A stretch of 61,255 bases of DNA from Bacteroidaceae bacterium (GCA_017935645.1 JAGBHF010000085.1:1-61255); one strand, 5' to 3'. Shown: positions 18,008-27,439, counted from the stretch's first letter. The notes: generated from the sequence alone by a model not told the origin. Made by a program: numbers and translations.

Positions 18008-21000
18008 TTATTGCGCAAGAACGATTAATTTTTTCTTTTCTGTTGTAAACTTTTTGTCACCCATGCTTATAAGAGCATATCCGATGTACTCTCCGGGTGT
18101 TATATTTCCACTATTGTCGGTCAAGTTCCACACAATTTCGGTAGCCGATGTTTCGCTTCTCCACACTTCATTGCCGGTAGCTTTGTCGGCTACGATGTAT
18201 TGAATATTCATATCCTGTTCGATAGTACCTACAATACTCAATGTGGCTTGTGTAGTAATGGGGTCTTCTTCGATGTATAGTTCGTATTGGCTATCGGCAT
18301 TATCTTCAACGTAGAATGCTATGGTTATCTCAGCGGCATTGCCTGCATTGTCAAATACCTTGACTGTGGCGTGGTGTGCACCGGCCGAGAGGTTCTTGAA
18401 AGGATAGTTGATGCTACCTTTACCAAATTCGCATGCGGGGCTGTAATATCCTGCCAAGTCGTTGCATACAATCTTGCCATCGAGAAGCATAATCATGCCT
18501 TTTCCGATAGATAGCTCGTTGTGGGTAATGCCACTCTCGCTGTCGTGAATATCGCAGTGGAAAAGTGCATTGGGGGTCACAATACCACCTTCGCTGAAGT
18601 ATTCGTCGCCAATCCAGATGTTTGAAAATTCGGGCGCTGTAACATCGGCAACCGATTCGGCATTGCCGTTTATCACGATGTTTTTGCTGTAGCCGGCAGC
18701 TTCGATGCTCATATCGTTGTTGTAAGAGTAGAGGCTGATAAAGCCCGGCTTATCGCTTTGTAATGTTTGCACCGGCAAGCTGAATGTGGCTGTAAATCGA
18801 CCGTTGACAACCGTGTCGGCAGCTGTTGCCAACTTGTATTGACGCAGGTTAAAGTCCTCTTTAATAGCGATGTTACCCATTGAGGTGCTGATAAACTCTT
18901 GGGCTTGTTTTTTCTCCTCTGCATCATATACCTCGTAGCAGAGTACTCCGTTGTACTCCTCGGCTATCTCACCGTTGAGGTCGTAAATAGCTCCGGTCAA
19001 TGTTACTTGGCTGCCGGCAGGGGTATTTACTTGTGTCGATGAGGTGATGTCTGTTTCATTGATGCTTTCGATAACAATACTGTATGTAGGTAGGGGTATG
19101 GCCAATGCCGGGTCGCCTATCAAGCAGTATTTGAGTTTGTTCGGGTCGCTTGTCAAGTTGCCCTTGTCGTTATACATAAGAGTCTTTTTGGCACGACGCA
19201 TTACGTCGCCAAGTCTTATTTTACCGTCATCGCCCGGGATGTAGAACTCGTGCAACAACTCACGGTTAATATCCTCGTTACCATTGGTGTATACGGTACG
19301 TGTAGTTGTGTAGAGTCCGATAAATCCACCTTTGTCGTTGCGGAATAGCTCTTCACCAACCGAGTTCTCATCCTTGTCAAAGGGGCACACGTCGCAAGTA
19401 GCAGTAATAAATACAGGCCAGATGTCGTTGGTCATCTCCTTGGCGTGTGTGATGTTTATGAGGTCGATACCCAGCGAAGTGTGACCGGCATGTCCCATAT
19501 AGCTATAAATCATAGTGCCTTCCTCAAGGTCGCGGAATATCTGTTCTTGTGCACCCTCAAATTGTGCACCGGTGCGCGAATTGTATGCTCCCAAATATAT
19601 CTTGTCAATGATGACATGTTCCTGTTCTTTCTCAACCGACTCCATCGACACAGTATTCATTTGGTGAATGTGCAAGTTGTTATCGCCATTAAGACCTATA
19701 AAGCATGCTTTATTCTTCCATAAGTTCTTGATGGGCTTTTGGTTGATATAGGTAATCAACTTGTTGTACACCTTTTGCGATTCTTCCATGTTCTTGACAG
19801 GAATACGACCAATACTTAGGTTTATCTCTTCCATGGTGATGTCTATACCGGTATTATCACCCAGTATACCGAAGTAATCGTCAGTGATGTATGAATAGCG
19901 TTGGTCAGTACTGCTTTCCGATTGGTATGAAACCAACAAGCGATTGTCTTCGTTGTGTAATGTAGGGCTGATAGCTCGGTTGTTGTATGAGCTGCGACCA
20001 TATAGGAGCAGGTAACGAGGCTGATCGCCATATCCGGCATTGGCTCGGTCGTAGAACATCTTCATCATGCGACGAATGGCTGTTGCATCGGGATTACCGG
20101 CCGAGAATTCATTAAATACAGCAAGTTGTTCACATACCAGCACCTTCATGTTGTCGTTGTCGCGGTGTAGTTGAGCTATTCTCTCGGCCTCCTTGATAAA
20201 TGTGCGAGTGGTAACAATAACCATGTCGGGTATGTAATCGATGCCGTGTAAGTTCTGATTTTCTACATTGCATACGAATTGAGGTGTGGCCAGTGCTTGA
20301 GTGATATCGAATGCTACATACTCATTGTCCGATGTTGGGGTGAACGCCACCTTGTTATCTACCACCGAGGTCTTTTGGATAGCGGGCTTATTTACATTGG
20401 TTACATCCCATACGCGAATGTTGTTGCTGTTGCGACCATTGATGTCAATGGCGAAATAGCCTTCCTCAACATTGCTACGACGGAAGTGCAAGGGGATGCT
20501 ATCGATAGCAAGGCGACGGGGGTAGAACAGTCGTACATAATCGAGGTAAAAACTCTTGATAGAGCCTGATGATATGGTCTTGAACGTAAGAACAAGATTG
20601 TCTTGGGCATCGATGGTGTAGTAGTTACTACCGAGCTTGAGATATGAATATGAATCGGATGCACCTACTGACATATTGGGTGTAAGTGCCGACCCATTAC
20701 AATCGGTTGAAATCTTGCATGTAGATGTGCTGTTTACTCCCACTGCTGCATACAGGGTTATTTTGTCACCATCCACTCCCGGGACATTGATAGTAATGGA
20801 GTTATTATTGACAAGATCTTCACCCAAATAAAGGCGACCGGTCTGTCCTACGCAAATAATATCATTTTCGTATAGTGCATGTTCGTCGAATGTAGTAATT
20901 GCAGTACCGCTGCTCAATGGAGTATCAATCTCTTGCAACTTTACTTGTTCCTTATCCTCGGTAAGGAAGTAGTAGTAAAGGTTGGTGTAGTAGTTGTTGG

Positions 21001-21388
21001 TGTGCTTGTAGTATTCGTCATCCTTTTCCCATTGAACACCACCCGATGCGTAGAAGTAGAGATCACCGTTCTCGATATGCACGGGCAGGGGAGTCAAGTC
21101 GTCGCTATCCTCGGTGCTGAATGTCTCGGGCAACATATATCCATCCTTACCATAAATGCTCACCTTTGAGGCATCGGTAAAACCCCAACTTTGCAAGGTC
21201 GCGGCATCGATGCGATGTATGCCTTTATCGGTAGTTGATATTTTTACCCACTTGCCACTACTCAATACCGACTGCTCGGCATAGTGACTTGTAGGAAGTG
21301 ACAATGCCTGAAGTGTGGTAATGATAGCTACAAACGACGTGGCTATATAACGTGTGAAGATGTGTCGATGGCGGTTGAAGTGTATCAT
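18008..21388 (-). CDS. Divergent PorU-like C25 sortase paralogue
   Basis: A 1126-residue exported protein with the gingipain-like (C25) fold of PorU. Signal peptide about 1-31; N-terminal beta domain; catalytic H633 in MGHAGHTSLG and C665 in ITATCDVCPFD; then immunoglobulin-like domains and an FlgD-like C-terminal domain. The canonical PorU (23481-26948) has GWTAE after the His and ATCDFSRYD at the Cys; here both stretches differ. Catalytic His and Cys remain, so it may be active with another specificity or a partner role. It lies 12 nt after the FAH gene and directly upstream of porV, the place where a canonical porU would be expected. Confidence 0.88.
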   Translation of the reverse strand: MIHFNRHRHIFTRYIATSFVAIITTLQALSLPTSHYAEQSVLSSGKWVKISTTDKGIHRIDAATLQSWGFTDASKVSIYGKDGYMLPETFSTEDSDDLTPLPVHIENGDLYFYASGGVQWEKDDEYYKHTNNYYTNLYYYFLTEDKEQVKLQEIDTPLSSGTAITTFDEHALYENDIICVGQTGRLYLGEDLVNNNSITINVPGVDGDKITLYAAVGVNSTSTCKISTDCNGSALTPNMSVGASDSYSYLKLGSNYYTIDAQDNLVLTFKTISSGSIKSFYLDYVRLFYPRRLAIDSIPLHFRRSNVEEGYFAIDINGRNSNNIRVWDVTNVNKPAIQKTSVVDNKVAFTPTSDNEYVAFDITQALATPQFVCNVENQNLHGIDYIPDMVIVTTRTFIKEAERIAQLHRDNDNMKVLVCEQLAVFNEFSAGNPDATAIRRMMKMFYDRANAGYGDQPRYLLLYGRSSYNNRAISPTLHNEDNRLLVSYQSESSTDQRYSYITDDYFGILGDNTGIDITMEEINLSIGRIPVKNMEESQKVYNKLITYINQKPIKNLWKNKACFIGLNGDNNLHIHQMNTVSMESVEKEQEHVIIDKIYLGAYNSRTGAQFEGAQEQIFRDLEEGTMIYSYMGHAGHTSLGIDLINITHAKEMTNDIWPVFITATCDVCPFDKDENSVGEELFRNDKGGFIGLYTTTRTVYTNGNEDINRELLHEFYIPGDDGKIRLGDVMRRAKKTLMYNDKGNLTSDPNKLKYCLIGDPALAIPLPTYSIVIESINETDITSSTQVNTPAGSQVTLTGAIYDLNGEIAEEYNGVLCYEVYDAEEKKQAQEFISTSMGNIAIKEDFNLRQYKLATAADTVVNGRFTATFSLPVQTLQSDKPGFISLYSYNNDMSIEAAGYSKNIVINGNAESVADVTAPEFSNIWIGDEYFSEGGIVTPNALFHCDIHDSESGITHNELSIGKGMIMLLDGKIVCNDLAGYYSPACEFGKGSINYPFKNLSAGAHHATVKVFDNAGNAAEITIAFYVEDNADSQYELYIEEDPITTQATLSIVGTIEQDMNIQYIVADKATGNEVWRSETSATEIVWNLTDNSGNITPGEYIGYALISMGDKKFTTEKKKLIVLAQ

Positions 21389-21400
21389 CGGTATATGATT

Positions 21401-22015
21401 TTATTTAATATTAAATTCCAAAACTTTCTTCTCTCCTAAGTATCCTGTAATATGGTCATCGATAGCCACGGGTCCCACACCGGCAGGAGTACCGGTATAT
21501 AGTATATCGCCCATCTTAAGAGTGAAAAATTGGCTAACGTATGCAATGAGCTTGTCGATGCTATGTATCATGTCGCGGGTATTGCCACTTTGCACGGTTG
21601 TGCCGTTGAGTTGCAGTGTGAAGTCGATGCCGGTTTCCAATGGCAACTCTTCTTTAGGAATCCATGTACCTATGGCAGCCGAGCCGTCAAAGCCCTTGGC
21701 GAGTTCCCATGGAGCACCTGCTTGGCGCAACTCTTGTTGCAAGTCGCGAGCAGTAAAGTCGACACCCAACGTGAGGGCATCGTAGTATCGATGTGCAAAT
21801 CGAGGTGCTACATTCTTACCTACGCGACAAATGCGTACTACAACCTCGGCTTCATGTTCGATGCGATTGCTGAATGGCGGGAGAAACAATGGCTTTCCGT
21901 CCTTGAGCAATGCGGTTTCGGGTTTGAGAAACACTACCGGATTGCCACAATCTTCTTTGCGTCCCATTTCGGTGTTGTGTGCGCGATAATTCCAGCCTAC
22001 TGCTATGATTTTCAT
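21401..22015 (-). CDS. Fumarylacetoacetate hydrolase-family protein
   Basis: A 204-residue enzyme of the FAH superfamily (acylpyruvate hydrolases, oxaloacetate decarboxylases and related). The metal-binding signature is visible as HEAEVVV (about 55-61) and GVDFTARDLQ (about 85-95), with the conserved Gly-Asp-Ile-Leu-Tyr-Thr-Gly-Thr-Pro-Gly loop (GDILYTGTPAGVG) near 170-182. The start overlaps the rex stop by 4 nt. FAH-family hydrolases and Rex together hint at redox-responsive carbon metabolism, but the substrate is not defined. Confidence 0.9.
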   Translation of the reverse strand: MKIIAVGWNYRAHNTEMGRKEDCGNPVVFLKPETALLKDGKPLFLPPFSNRIEHEAEVVVRICRVGKNVAPRFAHRYYDALTLGVDFTARDLQQELRQAGAPWELAKGFDGSAAIGTWIPKEELPLETGIDFTLQLNGTTVQSGNTRDMIHSIDKLIAYVSQFFTLKMGDILYTGTPAGVGPVAIDDHITGYLGEKKVLEFNIK

Positions 22016-22671
22016 TTTTCTTCTTCTCCTCTGATGTTATTAAGACGATTGAACATGACAGCCAAATGTGCATATATCGAAGTATCTTGTATAACGATAT
22101 GCTTGGGTGCTTGCAGGCGATAGGGCGTGAAATTCCATATAGCCTTTATGCCGTTGGCTATCATATAGTCGGCACATTCTTGGGCTTTCTCGACAGGTAC
22201 TGTAAGTATGCCTATTTGAGCATCAAGTTCTTCTCTTTTCTTGCTGAATTCATTGACACTGTAGAGGGGTATGCCATTGATGTTATTTTGTTTCATGGCA
22301 CGAACATCAAATCCGGCTACAATTTCCAATCCGTATTGTGCCAAACCTGAGTCATGCATCAGTGCCGCGCCCAATCGACCTACACCATATACAATAGCTT
22401 TGTGTTGCGAGTTAAATCCCAAGAAATGTTCCAATACATTTACCAGAGTGTTTACCTCATAGCCCACCCTCGTTTTGCCCGAAATGTTGACAAATGAGAG
22501 GTCTTTGGCTATTTGCGAAGCGTCTACATTGATAGCCTTGGCTATCTGTGTCGATGATATATGTTCTACACCTTGTGCTTGCATAATTTTTACGTATGCC
22601 AAGTACCAAGGTAACCTATGCAGGGTAGGCTCCGGTAGCTTAATGATTGTGTGAAGTGCTGGTGTAGTCAT
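22012..22671 (-). CDS. rex: Redox-sensing transcriptional repressor Rex
   Basis: A 219-residue Rex, a winged-helix repressor that senses NADH/NAD+. The N-terminal HTH (LPWYLAYVKIM..ISSTQIAKAINVDASQIAKDLSFV) is followed by a Rossmann domain with GVGRLGAAL. I chose the ATG at 22671 over 22695 because the promoter just upstream would start transcription near 22693, leaving the longer form without a leader. It is first of the run rex-FAH-porU-like-porV-ispF, so Rex may regulate that operon. Confidence 0.92.
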   Translation of the reverse strand: MTTPALHTIIKLPEPTLHRLPWYLAYVKIMQAQGVEHISSTQIAKAINVDASQIAKDLSFVNISGKTRVGYEVNTLVNVLEHFLGFNSQHKAIVYGVGRLGAALMHDSGLAQYGLEIVAGFDVRAMKQNNINGIPLYSVNEFSKKREELDAQIGILTVPVEKAQECADYMIANGIKAIWNFTPYRLQAPKHIVIQDTSIYAHLAVMFNRLNNIRGEEEK

Positions 22672-22699
22672 ATACAATAAAGCAATATTATTCAAGATG

Positions 22700-22731
22700 C
22701 AAAGATAGTGAAAGGTGAGAGAAGATACAAA
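22700..22731 (-). promoter_or_regulatory. rex promoter in repeat copy 1
   Basis: TTTG (22728-22731), 20 nt, TATCTTTG (22700-22707) on the minus strand. Copy 2 of the repeat holds an identical pair (TTTG 22807-22810, TATCTTTG 22779-22786). Copy 3 has TATCTTTC, a degraded box. The rex operon thus has at least two tandem promoters 79 nt apart. Confidence 0.75.
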
Positions 22732-22907
22732 TCAAACTTGTTTGAATTTGTATTTTCCGAACCGCATCCTATATTATCCAAAGATAGTGAAAGGTGAGAG
22801 AAGATACAAATCAAACCTGTTTGAATTTGTATTTTCCGAACCGCATCCTATATTATTGAAAGATAGTGAAAGGTGAGAGAAGAAACAAATCAAACTTGTT
22901 TGAATTT
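22701..22907. repeat. Tandem 79-bp promoter-bearing repeats (2 full, 1 partial)
   Basis: Units start at 22701, 22780 and 22859, an exact 79-bp period; the third ends near 22907. Each has GATAGTGAAAGGTGAGAGAA, a CAAACTTGTTTG palindrome and, in the first two, a TTTTCCGAACCGCATCC tail. Copies 1 and 2 are almost identical. Confidence 0.85.
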
Positions 22908-22911
22908 TTTC

Positions 22912-23380
22912 ACGGGTGAATTAAGATAAAAGATATGCACCCCCCGCACTTCGTGCCTGCGGCACTCGTATGGGGTTATTATATTTCGGGCATAAAGCCC
23001 CTCAACCCGTGCTTCGCACGATTATCTTATTATAGACAAAAGAATTTCACCCACAAAAAATATGTTCCTTATGTTCTTATGTCTTAATAAATTGTCCTCT
23101 TGTCGGGCATGCGGACGCAATGGAATTGTGTCCCTATGTGAGAGGATATCTCACACCCCTCAACCCGTGCTCCGCACGTATTATCACCTCGCCTGAGATA
23201 ACACGGACGCAATGGAATTGCAATGTGGCTTCGCCCAAGCTGCTCTTGCTCGACAAAGCGCATACAAGCAGGCTCTGCACTCGCTTAATCACAACAGCGC
23301 CCTACGTGTGGATGGTATATTTTTCCTCCTCTGCTCGTAGAGATAGGGGAGGTGGGCAACGCCCGGAGGGGTTAAAATAG
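22912..23380. repeat. Non-coding block with nested direct and inverted repeats
   Basis: No credible gene. GGGTGAATTAAGATAA (22914-22930) and TTATCTT..AATTTCACCC (about 23024-23054) are inverted ends of a 140-nt element. CCCCTCAACCCGTGCTTCGC recurs at 22998 and, with one change, at 23156; each copy has a CGTGC/GCACG palindrome. CGGACGCAATGGAATTG occurs at 23112 and 23204. CCTCCTCTGCTCG near 23331 pairs with downstream GAG..GGGGAGG. The block resembles decayed mobile or REP-like palindromic elements. Confidence 0.55.
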
Positions 23381-23413
23381 TTCGTTAACAAACATCCACT
23401 ACTCAATGCGAGG

Positions 23414-23453
23414 ACTCCCCCTGTATTTTCCACGCGGAAAACACAGGGGGAGA
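23414..23453 (-). terminator. Long hairpin downstream of porU
   Basis: Arms of 17 nt (CTCCCCCTGTATTTTCC and GGAAAACACAGGGGGAG, one mismatch) with an ACGC loop, about 30 nt past the porU stop. There is no T-run on the minus strand, so it may act as an mRNA 3' stabiliser or Rho-assisted stop rather than a classical terminator. Confidence 0.55.
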
Positions 23454-23480
23454 AAAGGATATCACGTGTGTTATGCGATT

Positions 23481-26400
23481 CTATCGGGTGGGGGCAACCA
23501 ATAGTTTTTGGGCTTTGGTCGAGGTGTGTACGTTATCGGTTGAGATAGTGGCTCGGTATAGATATACACCGCCGGGTACTTTTGCACCTCCGCTGTTGGT
23601 GAGGTTCCATGTGATGGGGAAGCTCTTGAACATGTTTGATACACCCGACTTTTGGGTGTGCCATACAGGCATACCATTGATATTGTATATCGTGAGAGTG
23701 ACGGTAATGGTTTCGTCGGGTTGGTCGTGTTCGATGAAGAAGTTGGTTGATGTACGGGCGGGATTTTGGTCGGCATATACTTTGACAATCTCCGGAGCTT
23801 TACCTACTTGTACAGTGAATGCCAAATGTACCGTTGATGAGTTGCCCTCATTATCCCACACGCGCAACTTGAGTGTATGTTCGCCTTCGTCAAGGTCGTT
23901 GATAGGATAGCATATCACACCCGATATACCGGTAGTGTCGGGGGTATAGTAGTCGCTAACGTCGGTAAATGATAGTGTCTCGTCGATGGTTATCGTCATG
24001 TTGTGTCCTATACCGGCGGTAGAGATATTGATGCCCGATGAGTCGCTAATGGCTGCAACGAGCATGGGCGATTCGTTGATAATATCGCCATCGCTGAAGT
24101 CGACCGAATTGAGGTAGCAATATGTTATATCGGGGCCTATGGTGTCTGTAGTGGCGGTATTCACGGTTTTACCTATCTTAAAGTCGGTGCATATACCGCT
24201 TGCTTCGTCGCCTTCAAGATTGTATGCATAGAAGTCAAATCGACCCTCTTTGTTTGAGTAGCTGGTCTCTTTGGGCATATTGAATGTTATCTTGAACTGT
24301 CCATTCTCCACCTTGGTACGTCCCATAAAGAGCTTATTGTTACGTTCGGTGAACTCTACTTGCGGGCAGTCGTCATAGCCGTTTGAGAGTGTGATTTTCT
24401 CGGCATCGTATAGTGTGATGTGTACTTCACCGTTGAAGTCGGGTGCTGCCTTGCCATCGGGGGTAAGTATGCAACCCTCCAAGGTTACTTTTGTGCTGGC
24501 GTTTAAGGTTATCTCGTTGCCTATTTCTACGCCATTGATAGATATAGCCTTGGCCTGATGTGTGGGGTAGCCTAATCGCATGGCCGGGTCGCCCAACAAG
24601 GCATACACGAGCTTGTTGCTATCGGGCGAGTAGTGTGAGGGCGATTCTTTATAAAGGTTGGAAATATAGTTCTTACCCTTCTTTACAATGTCGCCCAATC
24701 GGTTGTATTGGCTGTCATCGTTGCGTTCAAAGAGGTATTCGCCTATGGCGTTGGAGAGGCGACCGTTTTCGTTAATCCATGCTACGCGCGTTGATGATAA
24801 TAGGGCTATTGCACCACCTTGCTCGTTGAGGAAGAAGTATTCGCCACCCGAAGTCTCTTCCGAGTCGTAACGGCTGAAGTCGCATGTCGCCGTAAACATG
24901 AACGGCAGATTTTTGAGATACAACGATTTGATGTCATTGATGTTAAGAAGGTCTTCGGCTGTCCATCCTACCGAGTTGGCATGGCCTATATAGTTGAGTA
25001 CCAACTGTCCTTCCTTGAGCAATCGCATCATTTGCTTCTTGGCCTCGGGGAAGGTTCGACCGGTCGAGGTGTTCTCCTCCTTGTATGCGTCAAGATATAT
25101 CTTGTTGACAAACAAGTCGGGCTTGTCTTTGAGCCAATATGAAATGGCGCTTTCGGCCTGTCGCATGTGTGTGTTGGAGTTACCATCATCGGCTATGACA
25201 ATGGCTTGGTTGCGCCAATTACCATAGTTGGGTTTATTGACATAATTGTAGAGTTTCTCTACCACTATATCGGCCTCCTCATTGCTCTTTACCGGAAATC
25301 GTCCTACCGATATATTCATGAAATTAATGCTGTTCTTACCCGTTGTGGCGTCTTCGAGATAGGTGAAGAAGTCGTCGCTTGTATAGGAGTATGTCTCGTT
25401 CTCACTACGGGGGCTTTGGTAGGTGAGCAGTGTTTGATAGTTACACTTTTTTATTTCGGCCGTTACGCGACGGTTGTCGTAAAATCCTCGACCGAACAAT
25501 AAGAGATATTGTGTTTGACGTCCGTTGGGGTTGGCCAATGAACGGTCGTAGAACATCTTCATGAAACGACGATATGCTACTGCATCGGGTGTTCCCGACG
25601 AGAACTCGTTGAATACCAAGTCATGATTAACAACATGTACCAGCATCGAGTCGACACTCTCGTGTAGTGCCGCCACTTGTTGTGCTTGTGTCATGAATTG
25701 CGCCGGAGCCAATATGACCATATCGGGAGTTTCCAATGCGTGCAAGTCCTGATTGGCTATGCTGCCGACACCGGTGGGGGTGGGGAACGTTGCCGTGGGG
25801 TTGAATGCTACATATTCTCGTTGCATCATGATCGGGCTGAATGTTGCAATATCGTTGGTAACTGTTGTTGTAACATTCATGGGTGCATGGGGTGTGGTTA
25901 CATCCCATACGATACATTGCTCGGTCATGCCTGCTATGGCAAAGCTCTGTCCGGCTGTGAAGTTGAAGACCCTGAATTGTACCGAGCCGTTGTATAATTG
26001 CAACTTACGCTTGTACGATAAGCGTATGTAGTCGAGGTTGGCATTAATCGTTGTACCACCGGTTTTATATGTCAAGGAGAACTCCTCTTTGCCACCACGC
26101 GGGGTTGTTGTGACCGATGGGGTTATGTACTTCATGAACTCGTAGGTCATGTCGCGGTTGGTAGCAATATCCCATTGTGCATCTTGCGATAGGAGAGTAC
26201 CATTGTGGTATAATCGTAACGAACCGGTAGAGGCAATAATCTTTGCACCGAACGCTACATCAACTCTCATAGGTGAGAGAAGGTCGATACCGGGTATGTC
26301 GAACGAGAAAGTGCGTGTTTGTGTGAAACGGAAATCTTCTCCAAGGAATATCTGACCGGTCTTGCTTACCGATACAAGTTCTTCCTCGTGTAGCGAGTAT

Positions 26401-26948
26401 CCGTCATACATTTCCACTTGTTCACCGGTAGGGTTTGGGTTGAGGGGGGCTTCCTCTGTTGAGCAGGCATCGGTACTACTCTCGGTTATAAAGTAATAAC
26501 CGGCTGTCGAATAGGTGTTTTGCTTATGACGTACGCTACCCTGTTTCTCGTCATACATCCATTTGATAGTACCTTGTGCGTAGAAAAGAATACGGTCGTT
26601 GCTGTGTACGACAGGTATTTGGGGCAGGTCGTCAATATCGTTGTTGCTATATACCTCGGGAAGAACGTTACCACCATAGCCATATATACGTACTTCGGTG
26701 GGGTTGTTAAATCCCCAACTCTTCAGTTGCGAGTAGCTTATCTGATATATACCACTGTTGGTGACAGCTATCTTGTACCATTTGCCGGTACTCAATACCG
26801 AGTGTGAGGCGTAGTGCTCAACAGGCAATGCCATCGTGTGGGGGGTGCAGATGCTTGCTGTCAAGAGTATAACAAGTAATATTGTGATACTCCTGATAGA
26901 GGTTATATAGTGTTGTGCGTTGTTGTTCAATCTCATTGTTATGCTCAT
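23481..26948 (-). CDS. porU: Type IX secretion system sortase PorU (canonical)
   Basis: A 1155-residue C25-type cysteine protease that removes the C-terminal signal of T9SS cargo and attaches the cargo to anionic lipopolysaccharide. Signal peptide about 1-40; catalytic H655 in YIGHANSVGWTAE and C689 in FTATCDFSRYD, both in the sequence context expected for PorU. The C-terminal part has Ig-like domains and a sorting-domain-like end (IYNINGMPVW, GGVYLYRATI). It stands alone, separated from porV by the repeat block, rex, FAH and the divergent paralogue. A weak -7 box TAAATTTG lies at 26997-27004 on the minus strand. Confidence 0.92.
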   Translation of the reverse strand: MSITMRLNNNAQHYITSIRSITILLVILLTASICTPHTMALPVEHYASHSVLSTGKWYKIAVTNSGIYQISYSQLKSWGFNNPTEVRIYGYGGNVLPEVYSNNDIDDLPQIPVVHSNDRILFYAQGTIKWMYDEKQGSVRHKQNTYSTAGYYFITESSTDACSTEEAPLNPNPTGEQVEMYDGYSLHEEELVSVSKTGQIFLGEDFRFTQTRTFSFDIPGIDLLSPMRVDVAFGAKIIASTGSLRLYHNGTLLSQDAQWDIATNRDMTYEFMKYITPSVTTTPRGGKEEFSLTYKTGGTTINANLDYIRLSYKRKLQLYNGSVQFRVFNFTAGQSFAIAGMTEQCIVWDVTTPHAPMNVTTTVTNDIATFSPIMMQREYVAFNPTATFPTPTGVGSIANQDLHALETPDMVILAPAQFMTQAQQVAALHESVDSMLVHVVNHDLVFNEFSSGTPDAVAYRRFMKMFYDRSLANPNGRQTQYLLLFGRGFYDNRRVTAEIKKCNYQTLLTYQSPRSENETYSYTSDDFFTYLEDATTGKNSINFMNISVGRFPVKSNEEADIVVEKLYNYVNKPNYGNWRNQAIVIADDGNSNTHMRQAESAISYWLKDKPDLFVNKIYLDAYKEENTSTGRTFPEAKKQMMRLLKEGQLVLNYIGHANSVGWTAEDLLNINDIKSLYLKNLPFMFTATCDFSRYDSEETSGGEYFFLNEQGGAIALLSSTRVAWINENGRLSNAIGEYLFERNDDSQYNRLGDIVKKGKNYISNLYKESPSHYSPDSNKLVYALLGDPAMRLGYPTHQAKAISINGVEIGNEITLNASTKVTLEGCILTPDGKAAPDFNGEVHITLYDAEKITLSNGYDDCPQVEFTERNNKLFMGRTKVENGQFKITFNMPKETSYSNKEGRFDFYAYNLEGDEASGICTDFKIGKTVNTATTDTIGPDITYCYLNSVDFSDGDIINESPMLVAAISDSSGINISTAGIGHNMTITIDETLSFTDVSDYYTPDTTGISGVICYPINDLDEGEHTLKLRVWDNEGNSSTVHLAFTVQVGKAPEIVKVYADQNPARTSTNFFIEHDQPDETITVTLTIYNINGMPVWHTQKSGVSNMFKSFPITWNLTNSGGAKVPGGVYLYRATISTDNVHTSTKAQKLLVAPTR

Positions 26949-26996
26949 TTAGCCTTATTTTATAACGGCTCGAATAGTGCTTTATTGTATATCATG

Positions 26997-27004
26997 CAAA
27001 TTTA
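26997..27004 (-). promoter_or_regulatory. Candidate porU -7 box
   Basis: TAAATTTG on the minus strand, 48 nt upstream of the porU start; no TTTG at the expected -33 distance. Confidence 0.35.
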
Positions 27005-27027
27005 CAAATATTTTGATAGTAATCTCT

Positions 27028-27058
27028 ATTGCGATTGGCCGATTTTTCTCTATCTTCG
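27028..27058 (+). promoter_or_regulatory. Promoter of the SUI1-family gene
   Basis: ATTG (27028-27031), 19 nt, TATCTTCG (27051-27058): one mismatch in each box from TTTG/TAnnTTTG. A leader of about 15 nt would precede the ATG at 27080. Confidence 0.45.
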
Positions 27059-27079
27059 CCTTAATAAAATTGACTGACT

Positions 27080-27424
27080 ATGGCATTTGATAATGATTGG
27101 AAAGACCGCTTGTCGGTAGTGTATTCAACCAACCCCGATTATAAGTATGATACAGGCGAGGTAGAAGAGGAAGAAACATTACCTCCTGCCAAGCAAAACC
27201 TGCGTATAAAACTTGATAAACGTCACCGCAATGGCAAGGCTGTTACGTTGATAACCGGCTTTGTGGGTACTGCAGCCGACCTCAAGGCACTCGCCAAGAT
27301 GCTTAAGTCGGGATGCGGTGTAGGAGGCTCGGACAAGGATGGCGAGATACTTGTGCAAGGCGACCACCGTGAGAAGGTGTTGGCTATTCTTGTTAAGGCG
27401 GGGTATAAGGCACGTATCATATAG
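27080..27424 (+). CDS. SUI1/eIF1-family translation factor (YciH-like)
   Basis: A 114-residue protein whose residues about 40-114 match the SUI1 fold (LDKRHRNGKAVTLITGF, then LAKMLKSGCGVGGSDKDGEILVQGDHREKVLAIL). Bacterial YciH homologues affect start-codon fidelity. The N-terminal 40 residues are acidic and probably flexible. It ends with TAG, followed 15 nt later by the helicase gene, so the two are likely one mRNA. Confidence 0.93.
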   Translation: MAFDNDWKDRLSVVYSTNPDYKYDTGEVEEEETLPPAKQNLRIKLDKRHRNGKAVTLITGFVGTAADLKALAKMLKSGCGVGGSDKDGEILVQGDHREKVLAILVKAGYKARII

Positions 27425-27439
27425 AAAGGGTTGCAAACA

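Noticed and set aside
22701-22907. CRISPR array
   Set aside because: The repeats are directly adjacent 79-bp units with no unique spacers and no cas genes.
23120-23380. 86-codon open frame in the repeat block (plus strand)
   Set aside because: It runs through direct repeats and palindromes, has low-complexity ends and no promoter; treated as chance.
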